Source of the DNA: an uncultured Oscillospiraceae bacterium
GTDB taxonomy: Bacteria > Bacillota > Clostridia > Oscillospirales > Oscillospiraceae
Assembly: GCA_947625845.1 (NCBI GenBank)
Contig: CANQQB010000005.1
Location: 1 to 64,000 of the forward strand
Length of the DNA: 64,000 nt
Reading direction: 5' to 3'
The notes below the pieces were generated by a model that saw only the letters and a list, made by a program, of their open reading frames with translations, was not told where the DNA came from and made no database searches. Below, piece by piece: positions 29,701 through 39,423 of this stretch; positions within the stretch are counted from its first letter, which is position 1, and each line of letters begins with the position of its first letter. The position numbers and the translations under genes were made by a program.

Positions 29701-32376
29701 TCAGTCGACCCGCGTCCAGTTGGCATATTGCCAGGTCATGTGCTGGCCGTACTGGACCATATAGCCGTTGAGGCCGGTCTCATTGTGGAAGTTGGAATCG
29801 CACACGTAGGTGGTGCCGTCCTGGATGATCTCGCACCAGCCGTGGGGTGCCAGGCCGCCGTGGCTGTTGCGCACATAGCCCTCCACGAAATACACCTCAT
29901 AGCCCAGCAGCTTTGTCATCTGATAGAGCATGGAGTTCATCACATAGCAGTTGCCGGTCTTATTGGTGAAGCCGTAATTGGCGTACCACTCGGTGTGAAC
30001 GGCGCCCGCCTCGGCCCGCATCCACCGGTTGGAGTAGGGGATGGAGGCGGCCTTCAGATAGGCGGCGTGCAGGTCCCATCCGCACTCGTCCAGCCATGTC
30101 TTGGCCAAGCGGGAGGCGGCCGTCATATAGCCCTCTATCACGCCGTTGTCGTCGACGTGATAGCTCCTGCCCAGCAGGGTCCTTTCGTCGTTGGTGACCA
30201 GAAGGCCGTCGGACTCGAACATATACATATCGCCGCCGCCCTTGTCGTCGACGAAGGTGGGGCCGTTGGCTGCCTTGCCGTCGGCCAGGAAATAGTATTG
30301 CTGGCCGGTGATGGTCTGCCAGCCGGTGAGCATGGCCCCGCCGCTGTCCGGGTCAAAGTACCGGGTAGCCCCGTCGGCTGTCTGCCAGCCGGTCTTCAGC
30401 TCGCCGGTGCTCCCGTCCAGCAGATAGTACCTGTTCCCGATCTGTTTGAAGCCGGTGGCCATCGCCCCGCCGTCCCTGGGGTCAAAGTACCGGGTAATGC
30501 CGCCGTCGCTGGTGTGCCAGCCGGTGAGCAGCGCCCCGCTGGGCAGATAGTACCACTTGCCCTCTATCTTGTTGAACCCGGTGAGCACGCCGCCGGTGGT
30601 CTTGTCGAAATAATAGGTCGCGTCGCCGATGGTGTGCCAGCCCGTGAACCGTGTGGCGCTCTTCCCGGCGGTATCATAGGCGCTGACGTAACCGCTGCCG
30701 TCGTCTGCCAGGCACCGGACCGTGAACGAATACGCCACGCCGCCCTTTGCCTTGGTCCAGGTGAAGCTGGTACCGTCGGTGTCGCCGGCCTTCGTCCATT
30801 TGGTCACGCCGCCGCCCTTATAGAACACCCGGTAATTTTCCGCGCCGTCCGCCGCCTCCCAGGCGATACGCAGACCCGTCACGGTGTTGGTCACGCCGCC
30901 CAATTTTGGCGCGGCGACATACCGCAGGGTGTGGCTGGCCTTATAGCCGCTGAGCAGCGTGGTCTTGTTTTCCTTGCAGACCCGCACCGTGAAGGCGTAC
31001 TCCACGTTGCTTTCCGCCCGCGGCCAGGTATAGCTTGTGGCGGTGGTGGTACCGATACGGGTCCACGCCCCGCCGCCTTCCCTGTAATACACCGCGTACC
31101 GCGGCGCGCCGGCTATCCTGGTCCAGCTTACCTTGACGCCCTTTTCGGCGTTGGCGGCCGTCACCGTCGGCGCGGCGTAGTATGTAAGGGACTTGCCGGT
31201 CTTGTCGTACCCGCTGGCGTAAGCGCTCCTGTCGGCGCTGATGGAGCGGACCGTGAAGGTGTATTTGACGTTGCTCCTGGCCCCTGTCCAGGTGTAGGAG
31301 GTGCCCGTGCTGTCCCCCAGCCGCTTCCAGCTCGTCACGCCGCCGCCCTTATAAAACACCCGGTAGACCGCCGCGCCGTTCACCGCGTTCCATGCGATCT
31401 TCACGCCGTCCGCCTCACTGGTGACGGCGCTCACCCTGGGCACGGCCGTGTACTGCACGGTGTTGCTGCTTTTATAGCCGCTGAGCACCGTGACCTTGTC
31501 GCTCCGGCAGGTGCGGACGGTGAACTGATAGCTGTTGCCGGCCTTTGCCTTTGTCCAGGTATAGGCGGTATTGGCGGTGGTGCCGATCTTCTGCCAGGCC
31601 CCGCCGTTTTGCTTATAATACACCGCGTACCTTGCCGCGCCGGATATTTTGTTCCAGGTGACCTTGACGCCGCCCGCGTCGTTGACGGAGATCTTCACCG
31701 TTGGCGCGGCGTAGTAGGTGAGGGTCAGCCCGCTGGTATCGTAGTCGCTGGCATAGCGCTCCCCGTCGGCGCTGACGCACCGGACCGTGAAGGCGTACCG
31801 GGTGGCGTTCTCGGCCTCCGCCCAGACAAAGCTGGTGTCGGCCGTATCCCCGGCCGCCCGCCAGGGGCCGCTGCCGGTCTTATAAAACACCCGGTACCGG
31901 ACCGCGCCGGCTACCGGCTCCCAGGCGATACGCGCGCCGCCGCCGTCGTTGGAAACGCCTGTCAGCACCGGCGCGTCACACCATGCGGCCGGGGTCGGCG
32001 CCGGACTGGCCGTCGGCTCGGGACTGGTCGTGGGCTCCGGACTGGCTGTCGGTTCCTCCGTAGTCGTAGGTCCCGCCGTAGCCGTCGGTTCCTCCGTGGT
32101 CGTCGGCTCCGCCGTAGTCGTCGGTTCCTCCGTAGCCGTCGGTTCCTCCGTAGTCGTAGGTCCCGCCGTAGCCGTCGGTTCCGCCGTAGTCGTAGGTTCC
32201 GCCGTAGTCGTAGGTTCCGCCGTGGCCGTCGGCTCCGCCGTAGCGGCAGGTTCCTCTGTAACTGTGGGCTCCGCCGTGACCGTCGGTTCTTCCGCGGCCC
32301 CCTGGTCCGCCAGCGCTGGAGCGCTCAGCGATATCACCGTGATCACAGCCAGCAGCAGGCTCACCATACGCTTCAT
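29701..32376 (-). CDS. Secreted surface protein: PT-repeat linker, five Fn3-like repeats, cell-wall-binding repeats, transglutaminase-like domain
   Basis: Signal peptide; (TAEPT)n; five W/YTWTKA...FTVR repeats; GWHTIGDATYYFDKTTGGVLTGF type repeats; GNCYVMN...PHGWCEI...VCDSNF triad-like motif. Confidence 0.85.
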   Translation of the reverse strand: MKRMVSLLLAVITVISLSAPALADQGAAEEPTVTAEPTVTEEPAATAEPTATAEPTTTAEPTTTAEPTATAGPTTTEEPTATEEPTTTAEPTTTEEPTATAGPTTTEEPTASPEPTTSPEPTASPAPTPAAWCDAPVLTGVSNDGGGARIAWEPVAGAVRYRVFYKTGSGPWRAAGDTADTSFVWAEAENATRYAFTVRCVSADGERYASDYDTSGLTLTYYAAPTVKISVNDAGGVKVTWNKISGAARYAVYYKQNGGAWQKIGTTANTAYTWTKAKAGNSYQFTVRTCRSDKVTVLSGYKSSNTVQYTAVPRVSAVTSEADGVKIAWNAVNGAAVYRVFYKGGGVTSWKRLGDSTGTSYTWTGARSNVKYTFTVRSISADRSAYASGYDKTGKSLTYYAAPTVTAANAEKGVKVSWTRIAGAPRYAVYYREGGGAWTRIGTTTATSYTWPRAESNVEYAFTVRVCKENKTTLLSGYKASHTLRYVAAPKLGGVTNTVTGLRIAWEAADGAENYRVFYKGGGVTKWTKAGDTDGTSFTWTKAKGGVAYSFTVRCLADDGSGYVSAYDTAGKSATRFTGWHTIGDATYYFDKTTGGVLTGFNKIEGKWYYLPSGALLTGWHTSDGGITRYFDPRDGGAMATGFKQIGNRYYLLDGSTGELKTGWQTADGATRYFDPDSGGAMLTGWQTITGQQYYFLADGKAANGPTFVDDKGGGDMYMFESDGLLVTNDERTLLGRSYHVDDNGVIEGYMTAASRLAKTWLDECGWDLHAAYLKAASIPYSNRWMRAEAGAVHTEWYANYGFTNKTGNCYVMNSMLYQMTKLLGYEVYFVEGYVRNSHGGLAPHGWCEIIQDGTTYVCDSNFHNETGLNGYMVQYGQHMTWQYANWTRVD
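31985..32300 (-). repeat. In-frame tandem repeat array (about 18 bp units) encoding TAEPTT/TEEPTA
   Basis: Repeated GCCGTCGGTTCCTCCGTAGTC-type units. Confidence 0.85.
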
Positions 32377-32558
32377 TTTTCTTTCCTTCCCCCTGTGTAC
32401 ATTTGGGTCAAACCCCAATATATTGCGCTTATAAATTAATGTATACCGCCCATATTCTACCCCTCTCGCATAACACTGTCAAGGCGGTATTTATCACTTT
32501 CCCCACAAAATCGCCCCGGAACACACATCGTGTTCCGGGGCTTATGGTTACGTTTTCC

Positions 32559-33275
32559 TCAGCCGTGGGTCTTGCCCAGATAGGCCTCCTTGATGCGCTC
32601 GTCGGCCAGAAGCTGTTCGCCGGTGCCGGTCATGGTGATACGCCCGGTCTCCAGCACATAGGCGGTGTGAGCCGCCTGGAGGGCCATGTTGGCGTTTTGC
32701 TCCACCAGCAAAATGGTGACGCCCTGCCGGTTGATACGGTGGATGATGTCGAAGATGCCCTTCACCACGATAGGCGCCAGGCCCAGACTTGGCTCGTCCA
32801 TCATCATCAGTCTCGGCTTTGCCATCAGGGCCCGTGCCACGGCCAACATCTGCTGCTCGCCGCCGGACAGCGTGCCGCCAAGCTGCCACTCCCGCTCCTT
32901 GAGCCTTGGGAACAGGTCGTACACCATCTCGTAGTCGGCGCTCAGATCGTCCTTCCTGAGGTACGCGCCCATGCGCAGGTTCTCTTTGACGGTCATGTCC
33001 GGGAATATCCGCCGCCCCTCCGGAGCCATGGTGATGCCCTTTTTCACGATGGACGTGGGGTCCAGGCCGGTGATATCCTCCCCGGCGAAGGTGATGGAGC
33101 CGCTCCGGGGCTTGACCAGCCCGGATATGGTCCGCAGCGTAGTGGACTTGCCCGCGCCGTTGGCCCCGATCAGGGTCACGATCTGGCCTTCCTCCACGGA
33201 CAGGCTTATGCCCTTGACGGCCTCGATGCCGCCGTAGTTCACCTTCAGGTCCTCTATCTTGAGAAGCTCGCTCAT
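32559..33275 (-). CDS. livF: Branched-chain amino acid ABC transporter ATP-binding protein LivF
   Basis: GANGAGKST, LSGGEQQMLAVARALM, order livFGMHJ. Confidence 0.93.
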   Translation of the reverse strand: MSELLKIEDLKVNYGGIEAVKGISLSVEEGQIVTLIGANGAGKSTTLRTISGLVKPRSGSITFAGEDITGLDPTSIVKKGITMAPEGRRIFPDMTVKENLRMGAYLRKDDLSADYEMVYDLFPRLKEREWQLGGTLSGGEQQMLAVARALMAKPRLMMMDEPSLGLAPIVVKGIFDIIHRINRQGVTILLVEQNANMALQAAHTAYVLETGRITMTGTGEQLLADERIKEAYLGKTHG

Positions 33276-34123
33276 TCCTCACTCACCCCCAGATAGGCGT
33301 CTATGACGCGCTGGTTGTTCTGGATCTCCTGGGGCACACCCTGGGCGATCTCGCTGCCGAAGTCGATGACGTAGATATAATCGGAGATACGCATGACCAG
33401 GTCCATGTGGTGCTCGATGAGGAACACGGTCAAGCTGTACTCGTCCCGTATCTGCTGGATGAACGCCGCCAGCTCCTGTGTCTCCTGGGGGTTCATGCCC
33501 GCCGCCGGCTCGTCCAGCAGCAGCAGTTTGGGGCTGGTGGCCAATGCCCTGGCGATCTCCAGACGCCGCTGCAAGCCGTAGGGCAGGCTGGTGGCCAGCT
33601 CGTCCCTGTATTGCAGCAGCCCCTGCTCGGCCAAAAGCGCCTCGGTTTCCTCCCGCATGCGCTTTTCCTCTTTGGCGTTGGCCCGGAAGGTGGCGGAGAA
33701 CACGTTCTGGTCGGCCCGCATATGCTTGGCGGTGAGCACGTTATCGAACACGGTCATGCTCTTCCACAGCCGGATATTCTGGAACGTCCTTGCGATACCC
33801 AGCTCGGTGATCTTATCGGGGGAGGGAGCGATGGCGGGATCGTGGGCATATTTATCCGCCTCCGTGCCCTGGTACTGTTTTTTCATCTTCCCGTGGGGGA
33901 AGTTGCGCACCATGGGCAGGCCGCAGAACTCCACCAGCCCGTTTGTCGGCTCGTACACGCCGGTGATGCAGTTGAAGGCGGTTGTTTTGCCGGCGCCATT
34001 GGGGCCGATAAGAGCGATGATCTTACCCTCCGGCACGTCCAGGGACAAATCGTTCACGGCCATGACGCCGCCGAATTGCATGGTGACGTGCTCCACGTGC
34101 AGCACGATATCGGTCTTGCTCAT
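33272..34123 (-). CDS. livG: Branched-chain amino acid ABC transporter ATP-binding protein LivG
   Basis: GPNGAGKTTAFNCITGVYEPTNG; GIARTFQNIRLW. Confidence 0.93.
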   Translation of the reverse strand: MSKTDIVLHVEHVTMQFGGVMAVNDLSLDVPEGKIIALIGPNGAGKTTAFNCITGVYEPTNGLVEFCGLPMVRNFPHGKMKKQYQGTEADKYAHDPAIAPSPDKITELGIARTFQNIRLWKSMTVFDNVLTAKHMRADQNVFSATFRANAKEEKRMREETEALLAEQGLLQYRDELATSLPYGLQRRLEIARALATSPKLLLLDEPAAGMNPQETQELAAFIQQIRDEYSLTVFLIEHHMDLVMRISDYIYVIDFGSEIAQGVPQEIQNNQRVIDAYLGVSEE

Positions 34124-35316
34124 TTCCCGGCGCCTCCTTTCGCCCCGTCAGGGGACTTTTTCCTCTGGAATTTTCGCACCATCCCGGCGAAGGACAGCTC
34201 CTTATCGCCCATGATGCCCCGGGAGAAGAACAGCACGATGACCATGATGAGCACGGAGAAGACCACCTTGCGGAACCCGTCCCGGAAGAAGGGCACGGCG
34301 ATGGTCTTGCCGAACAGGGACACGCTGCCGCTGTCCAAAAACCGCAGCCACCACTCGTTGCACGCGATGTACAAAAACGACGCGATGCAGCTGCCGGACA
34401 CGGAGCCGATGCCGCCTATCACCACGATGAGAAGTATCTCATAGGTCATAGCCGATTTGAACGCGCTTGCCTGTATGGTCGTCTGGTACATGGCCAGCAG
34501 CGCCCCGCCCACCCCGGCGAAGAAGCTGGAGATGACGAAGGAGAGCATCTTGTGCTTGAAAAGGCTGATGCCCATAGCCTCGGCGGCCACCTCGTCATCC
34601 CGGACGGCTTTGAACGCCCGGCCGTAGGAGGAGTTTATCAGCAGCACGATAAGCCCGATGCAGACCATGGAGATCAAAAACGGGAACGCCGTGGACAGCT
34701 TCAAACTGCCGACGCAGATGTCGGAGAAGTTGGTGTACTTGCGCAGCATATTGGACCCGTTGGTGATGGGACCCAGGCTGTTCCACTGGAAGATGGCCCT
34801 TATGATCTCGGCGAAGCCCAGCGTTGCGATGGCCAGATAGTCGCTCTTGAGCCGCAGCACGGGGATGCCGATCAGCGCGGCAAAGGCGGCGGCCACCAGT
34901 CCGGCCAGGATGATGCACACCACCGCGCCGATGAAGTTCCCGGCGTTTTCGCCCAGGAGCTTGCCCAGCGCCTCCGGGATGGAGAAGCGGATGGCCCCGC
35001 CGTCAAAGTACTGGTACACGGCGTTGTGCTGCTCCGCGGGCACGGAGAAGATGGCGTAGGTGTACGCGCCCACCAGCAGGAACCCAGCCTGCCCCAGGGA
35101 GAAAAGCCCCGTGAAGCCGTTTAAGAGGTTCATGCTCACGCAGATAAGCGAATAGATGGCGCCTTTTTTCAGCACCGGTATCAGCATCAGCGTAAAGCCG
35201 TTGGCGGGCAGCACGTTATCCAGCAGGATAAGGAACGCGTACAGCGCGGCCACCAGGCACCAGGCTATCACGCTGCCGGCCTTTTTGGCGGCGTTTTTCT
35301 GCAAAGTATTTTCCAT
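34120..35316 (-). CDS. livM: Branched-chain amino acid ABC transporter permease LivM
   Basis: LKSDYLAIATLGFAEIIR; GGIGSVSG motif. Confidence 0.92.
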   Translation of the reverse strand: MENTLQKNAAKKAGSVIAWCLVAALYAFLILLDNVLPANGFTLMLIPVLKKGAIYSLICVSMNLLNGFTGLFSLGQAGFLLVGAYTYAIFSVPAEQHNAVYQYFDGGAIRFSIPEALGKLLGENAGNFIGAVVCIILAGLVAAAFAALIGIPVLRLKSDYLAIATLGFAEIIRAIFQWNSLGPITNGSNMLRKYTNFSDICVGSLKLSTAFPFLISMVCIGLIVLLINSSYGRAFKAVRDDEVAAEAMGISLFKHKMLSFVISSFFAGVGGALLAMYQTTIQASAFKSAMTYEILLIVVIGGIGSVSGSCIASFLYIACNEWWLRFLDSGSVSLFGKTIAVPFFRDGFRKVVFSVLIMVIVLFFSRGIMGDKELSFAGMVRKFQRKKSPDGAKGGAGK

Positions 35317-35329
35317 GTTCACCGCCTCC

Positions 35330-36223
35330 TCAGACCTTATCCGTGGCCTTCTCGCCAAAGATGCCGGTGGGCTTGACGAGCAGGACGATGATGAGCAGCA
35401 CGAACGTGAACGCGTCGGAGAAGATGGTCCAGTTGGAGCCCAGGCCCTTGATGATGTTCTCGCAGATGCCGATCAGAAACGCGCCGATGACCGCGCCGGG
35501 GATGGACCCGATGCCTCCGAAAACCGCCGCCACGAAGGCCTTCAGCCCCGGCATAGCGCCGGAGGTGGGGATGACGGAGGGGTAGTTGGTGAAGTACAGC
35601 AGCGACCCCACCGCTGCCAGACCGCAGCCAATGACGAAGGTCATGGATATGACGGAGTTTATCTTGATGCCCATGAGCTGGCTTGTCTCAAAGTCCTTGG
35701 ACACGGCCCGCATGGCCATGCCGATCTTGGTCTTCTGGATGAACAGCACCAGCGCGAACACCAGCGCCACCGTCAGCACGGGGGTGACCAGCGTGACGAC
35801 CTTGGTGGTGGCGGAACCGATGCTGACGGAGTTGGAAAGCCATGGGATGGCGGGGTACATCTGCGCCAGACCGCCGGTGAAGTACAGCGCGCAGTTTTGC
35901 AGCAGATAGCTCACGCCGATGGCGGAGATCATGACGGACATACGGGGCGCGGAGCGCAAAGGCTTGTACGCCACCCGCTCGATGGTGAAGCCCAGCGCCA
36001 CCGTGACCACGATCACCAGCGGGATGGACAGGTACATGGGCATGGACGCGCTGGCGTACACCATCACCAGCCCCGCCACCATGAACACGTCGCCATGGGC
36101 GAAGTTAATGAGCCGCAATATGCCGTAGACCATCGTATAGCCTATGGCGATCAGGGCGTATTGCCCGCCCACGGATATGCCCGAGAGCAGATAGGGCAGA
36201 TTCGCCTGGAAGAATGAAGACAT
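35330..36223 (-). CDS. livH: Branched-chain amino acid ABC transporter permease LivH
   Basis: YALIAIGYTMVYGILRLINFAHGDVFM. Confidence 0.93.
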   Translation of the reverse strand: MSSFFQANLPYLLSGISVGGQYALIAIGYTMVYGILRLINFAHGDVFMVAGLVMVYASASMPMYLSIPLVIVVTVALGFTIERVAYKPLRSAPRMSVMISAIGVSYLLQNCALYFTGGLAQMYPAIPWLSNSVSIGSATTKVVTLVTPVLTVALVFALVLFIQKTKIGMAMRAVSKDFETSQLMGIKINSVISMTFVIGCGLAAVGSLLYFTNYPSVIPTSGAMPGLKAFVAAVFGGIGSIPGAVIGAFLIGICENIIKGLGSNWTIFSDAFTFVLLIIVLLVKPTGIFGEKATDKV

Positions 36224-36253
36224 AGAGGGGACCCTCCGATCGTACAAGAATGA

Positions 36254-36353
36254 GAGCGCATAGACCCGCCTCCCGAAAGACGCGGCGGGGGACGCGTCTA
36301 TGCGCTCCGGGTCATGCAAGTCCCGGCAAGCGGGAGCGCCGAAGCGCTCCCGC
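36254..36353 (-). promoter_or_regulatory. Two stem-loops between livJ and livH
   Basis: GAGCGCATAGAC/GTCTATGCGCTC (36254-36307) and GCGGGAGCGC/GCGCTCCCGC (36330-36353). Confidence 0.65.
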
Positions 36354-36384
36354 CGCCGAAAGATTCAACTTGCTTAAGCCAGAC

Positions 36385-37551
36385 TTACTCGGCCACGGAC
36401 TGAGCGGCCACGAAGTCCCAAACGCCGGTCTCGGCGTTGGCCTGCTTGATGAAGGCGCTGTCACGGATGGCGTCGCCGATGTCGTCGAAGGCGATAGCGC
36501 CGGACACGCCGGTGTAAGTCGTGGTGGGCAGAGCGGCCATGATGTCGGCGGGGTCGGCGGAGCCGGCGGCCTTGATGGCCTCCAGAGCGGTGAAATAGGC
36601 GTCATAGCCCATGACGGACACGGCCGCGATCATGTCGTTGCCGCCGTTGTTGGCCAGGGCGTTGGAGTCGCCGTTCAGATAGGCCTTGAAGCCCTCTTCG
36701 AACTCGGGGTCGCCGCCCTCGGCGTAGAAGGTGGTGCAGTAGACCTGCAGGTCGGTGCCCTGCACGGCGGCCATGACCACGTTGGAGTCCCAGGTGTCAG
36801 GAGCGGTGATGGGGATGTCGATGCCCTGCGCCGCGGCCTGCTCCACGATAAGCTGCGCATAGCTGATGGAGGTGGGGGCGAAGATGACCTCAGCGCCCGC
36901 GTTCTTGGCGTTGGTCAGGTAGGAGGTGAAGTCGGAGTTGCCCTCGGGGAAGGACTCGGCGGTGACCTCCATGCCCAGCGCCTCGGCGGCCTGGGTGTAG
37001 TAGTTGATCAGGCCCTGGTCATAGTCGTTGCCAAGCTGGCCCAGGCAGTAGGCCTTGGTGGCCTTCAGCTCGTCGTGAGCGAAGTTGGCCTGGACGGTGC
37101 CCTGGAAGGGGTCCAGGAAGCAGATGCGGAAGTAGTGGTCGTTGCCCTCGGTGACCTGGGGGTTGGTGCAGGTGACGCCGATGACGGGGATGCCGGCCTC
37201 ACCGAAAGTATCGGAACCGGCGATAGCCACGGCGGAGCCGTAGGTGCCCAGGACCACGGAGGACCCGGCGGCCACGAGCTGGGTAGCGGCGGAGACGGCC
37301 TTGTCGGTGGAGGACTCGTTGTCCACGATCTCCAGCTCCACGTTGTAGGTCACGCCGTCGATCTCCACGGTGGGAGCCACGGAGTTGGCGTACTGGATGC
37401 CCAGAGTCTCCTGCTTGCCGCCGGCGCCGTTATCGCCGGACAGGGGCTCAAAAACGCCGATGGTGATGGTCTCCGCTCCGTCGGCAAAGGCCGGCGCGGC
37501 CAGCGCCAGGACCATCACGACGGCCAGAACGAGCGCGAAAAGCTTTTTCAT
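36385..37551 (-). CDS. livJ: Branched-chain amino acid ABC transporter substrate-binding protein
   Basis: Signal peptide then ETITIGVFEPLSGDNGAGGKQETLGIQYAN. Confidence 0.92.
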   Translation of the reverse strand: MKKLFALVLAVVMVLALAAPAFADGAETITIGVFEPLSGDNGAGGKQETLGIQYANSVAPTVEIDGVTYNVELEIVDNESSTDKAVSAATQLVAAGSSVVLGTYGSAVAIAGSDTFGEAGIPVIGVTCTNPQVTEGNDHYFRICFLDPFQGTVQANFAHDELKATKAYCLGQLGNDYDQGLINYYTQAAEALGMEVTAESFPEGNSDFTSYLTNAKNAGAEVIFAPTSISYAQLIVEQAAAQGIDIPITAPDTWDSNVVMAAVQGTDLQVYCTTFYAEGGDPEFEEGFKAYLNGDSNALANNGGNDMIAAVSVMGYDAYFTALEAIKAAGSADPADIMAALPTTTYTGVSGAIAFDDIGDAIRDSAFIKQANAETGVWDFVAAQSVAE

Positions 37552-37826
37552 GATGTTTCCTCCCAATATCGTTTGAATGATCTTGCGGTGTCCACGATAC
37601 AAAGACATATGTACACTGCATATGTATTTTATCATCCCGAATCCCACATTACAATAGGCGTAAATGCCCATATTCGCCCCGATAATTTCGACCGGATTGT
37701 TCATTCAGTACAATAAAGCGCTGAAATTTTCCATCCTGCGCCCGCCCATTTGGCCCGCGGCGATTGACAAACGCGCTCCCATCCCCTACAATCGTGATAT
37801 CACCGACGACAAGGGGGGACCCATCC

Positions 37827-38273
37827 ATGGACGGCACGGAGCTTATGCGCCCCATACAGGCGCTGTACCAGGCGTATATGGAGAGGACCCGCCGGTTGGA
37901 GCGGGACAAGAAGCTGGGGGACGGCTGGATGGGTTTGAAGCCCGGCCCCAAGGACGACCCCTGCCACGGCCAGTTCGCCCGGGACCTGGAGCAGGCGTTG
38001 GGGGAGTTGTTGGCGCTGGAGCCATCCTCCGCCCAGACCCGGGAGATCCTGGCCTACATCTACCGTGCGCCCAAAGCGCTTTCCGCGCCGGAGACGGCCC
38101 TGTGGATGTTCCAGGCGGTCCACGGCCTGACCGTGCCGCTGACAGCGCGGCTTAACGCCGCCGACGCCCTGGCTCTGCGGGACGAGTACAAGCGCCTGTA
38201 CAGACGCCGCTGGGACCGCCTCCCGGCCCAGCAGCGCACCCTGGACGCGCTGACAAAAGCCGCCAAAGGATAA
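37827..38273 (+). CDS. Hypothetical protein (about 148 aa)
   Basis: ORF with ATG preceded by AAGGGGGG; no family recognised. Confidence 0.6.
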   Translation: MDGTELMRPIQALYQAYMERTRRLERDKKLGDGWMGLKPGPKDDPCHGQFARDLEQALGELLALEPSSAQTREILAYIYRAPKALSAPETALWMFQAVHGLTVPLTARLNAADALALRDEYKRLYRRRWDRLPAQQRTLDALTKAAKG

Positions 38274-38276
38274 AAA

Positions 38277-38310
38277 ACGGCCCTCCGGACCACGGTCCGG
38301 AGGGCCGATG
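38277..38310. terminator. Hairpin terminator between convergent genes
   Basis: CGGCCCTCCGGACC-AC-GGTCCGGAGGGCCG. Confidence 0.8.
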
Positions 38311-38325
38311 CATATACGGGAGGGT

Positions 38326-39405
38326 TCACTTTCTCGCCAAATACTTGCGCATATCCAGCGAGCAGGCCGCCAGGATGATGCCGCCCTTGATGATGAACTG
38401 CAAATTGGGGTTGATGCCCAGCATATTCAGCGCCACGAAGATGATACGCAGCACGAACACGCCCACCACGATGCCGCCGATATTGCCGGTGCCGCCCACG
38501 AAGCTGACGCCGCCGATGACGCATGCCGCGATGGCGTCGCACTCGTTATTCAGGCCGGTGGACGCGGTGATGGAGCCCAGCCGCGCCGCCTCCACGAACC
38601 CGGCGAAGCCGTACAGCGCCCCGGCCAAAGTGTGCACGGTCACGGTGGTCCTGAACACGTTGACGCCGGAGACCCGAGCCGCCTCGGGGTTGGAGCCCAC
38701 GGCGAACATGTTCTTGCCGAAGGTGGTCTTGTTCCACACGAACCACATGATGAGCACCAGCGCGAAGGCGTAGACCACGTACCAGGGGATGGCCACGTTT
38801 TTCGACTCGATCCGGATGACGGGACCGGACACGGCGTCCTTGAACAGCTTTGCCACGTTGCTGATGGGGCCGCCGCCGTTTCCGTTGATCTGGAAGAACA
38901 TCAGGATGACGCCGTATGTAATGAGCTGTGTGGCCAGGGTGACGATGAAGGGGTGCAGGCTGAACTTGGCCACGAAGAAGCCGTTGACCAGGCCGATGAC
39001 CGCGCCCGCCAGCATCACCAGCGCCAGCACGGCGATGATCCAAGGACCGGTCGTATTGGGCAGGTGCTCGAAGATGAGCTTGGTGGCCGCCCGGTTTTGC
39101 AAAAACGCCGCGGACATAGCCGCCGCCAGGCCGAACACGCGTCCGCCGGACAGGTCCGTACCGGTCAGCACGATGCACCCGCCGATGCCCAGCGCCATGG
39201 GCAGCGAGGCCGCCGCCAGCGTCAGCACGTTTGCGATGGCGCTGGCGCTGAGGAAGTTGCTGTTGACCACGGCGGTGAAGATGATGAACGCGGCCATCAG
39301 GATATACAGCGCGTTATTGAGCAGCCCGTCTATCCAGTACCGGCGCTTATCGGCGCTGTCCAGGGAGCGGTATTCCTCCGTTTTTCTTTTCAAATATCCG
39401 TTCAT
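38326..39405 (-). CDS. mglC: Galactose/methylgalactoside-type sugar ABC transporter permease
   Basis: GIGGCIVLTGTDLSGGRVFGLAAAMSAAF; order mglBAC. Confidence 0.88.
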   Translation of the reverse strand: MNGYLKRKTEEYRSLDSADKRRYWIDGLLNNALYILMAAFIIFTAVVNSNFLSASAIANVLTLAAASLPMALGIGGCIVLTGTDLSGGRVFGLAAAMSAAFLQNRAATKLIFEHLPNTTGPWIIAVLALVMLAGAVIGLVNGFFVAKFSLHPFIVTLATQLITYGVILMFFQINGNGGGPISNVAKLFKDAVSGPVIRIESKNVAIPWYVVYAFALVLIMWFVWNKTTFGKNMFAVGSNPEAARVSGVNVFRTTVTVHTLAGALYGFAGFVEAARLGSITASTGLNNECDAIAACVIGGVSFVGGTGNIGGIVVGVFVLRIIFVALNMLGINPNLQFIIKGGIILAACSLDMRKYLARK

Positions 39406-39423
39406 AGCTTATTCCCTGCCTTC

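Noticed and set aside
31985-32300. Possible CRISPR-like array
   Set aside because: Units are contiguous, in frame and encode a PT-rich linker; no spacers.
27871-32439. 1522-aa plus-strand ORF
   Set aside because: Antisense to three genes with clear domains or signal peptides; RRSRRFLRSRR tail is the reverse of the PT repeat.
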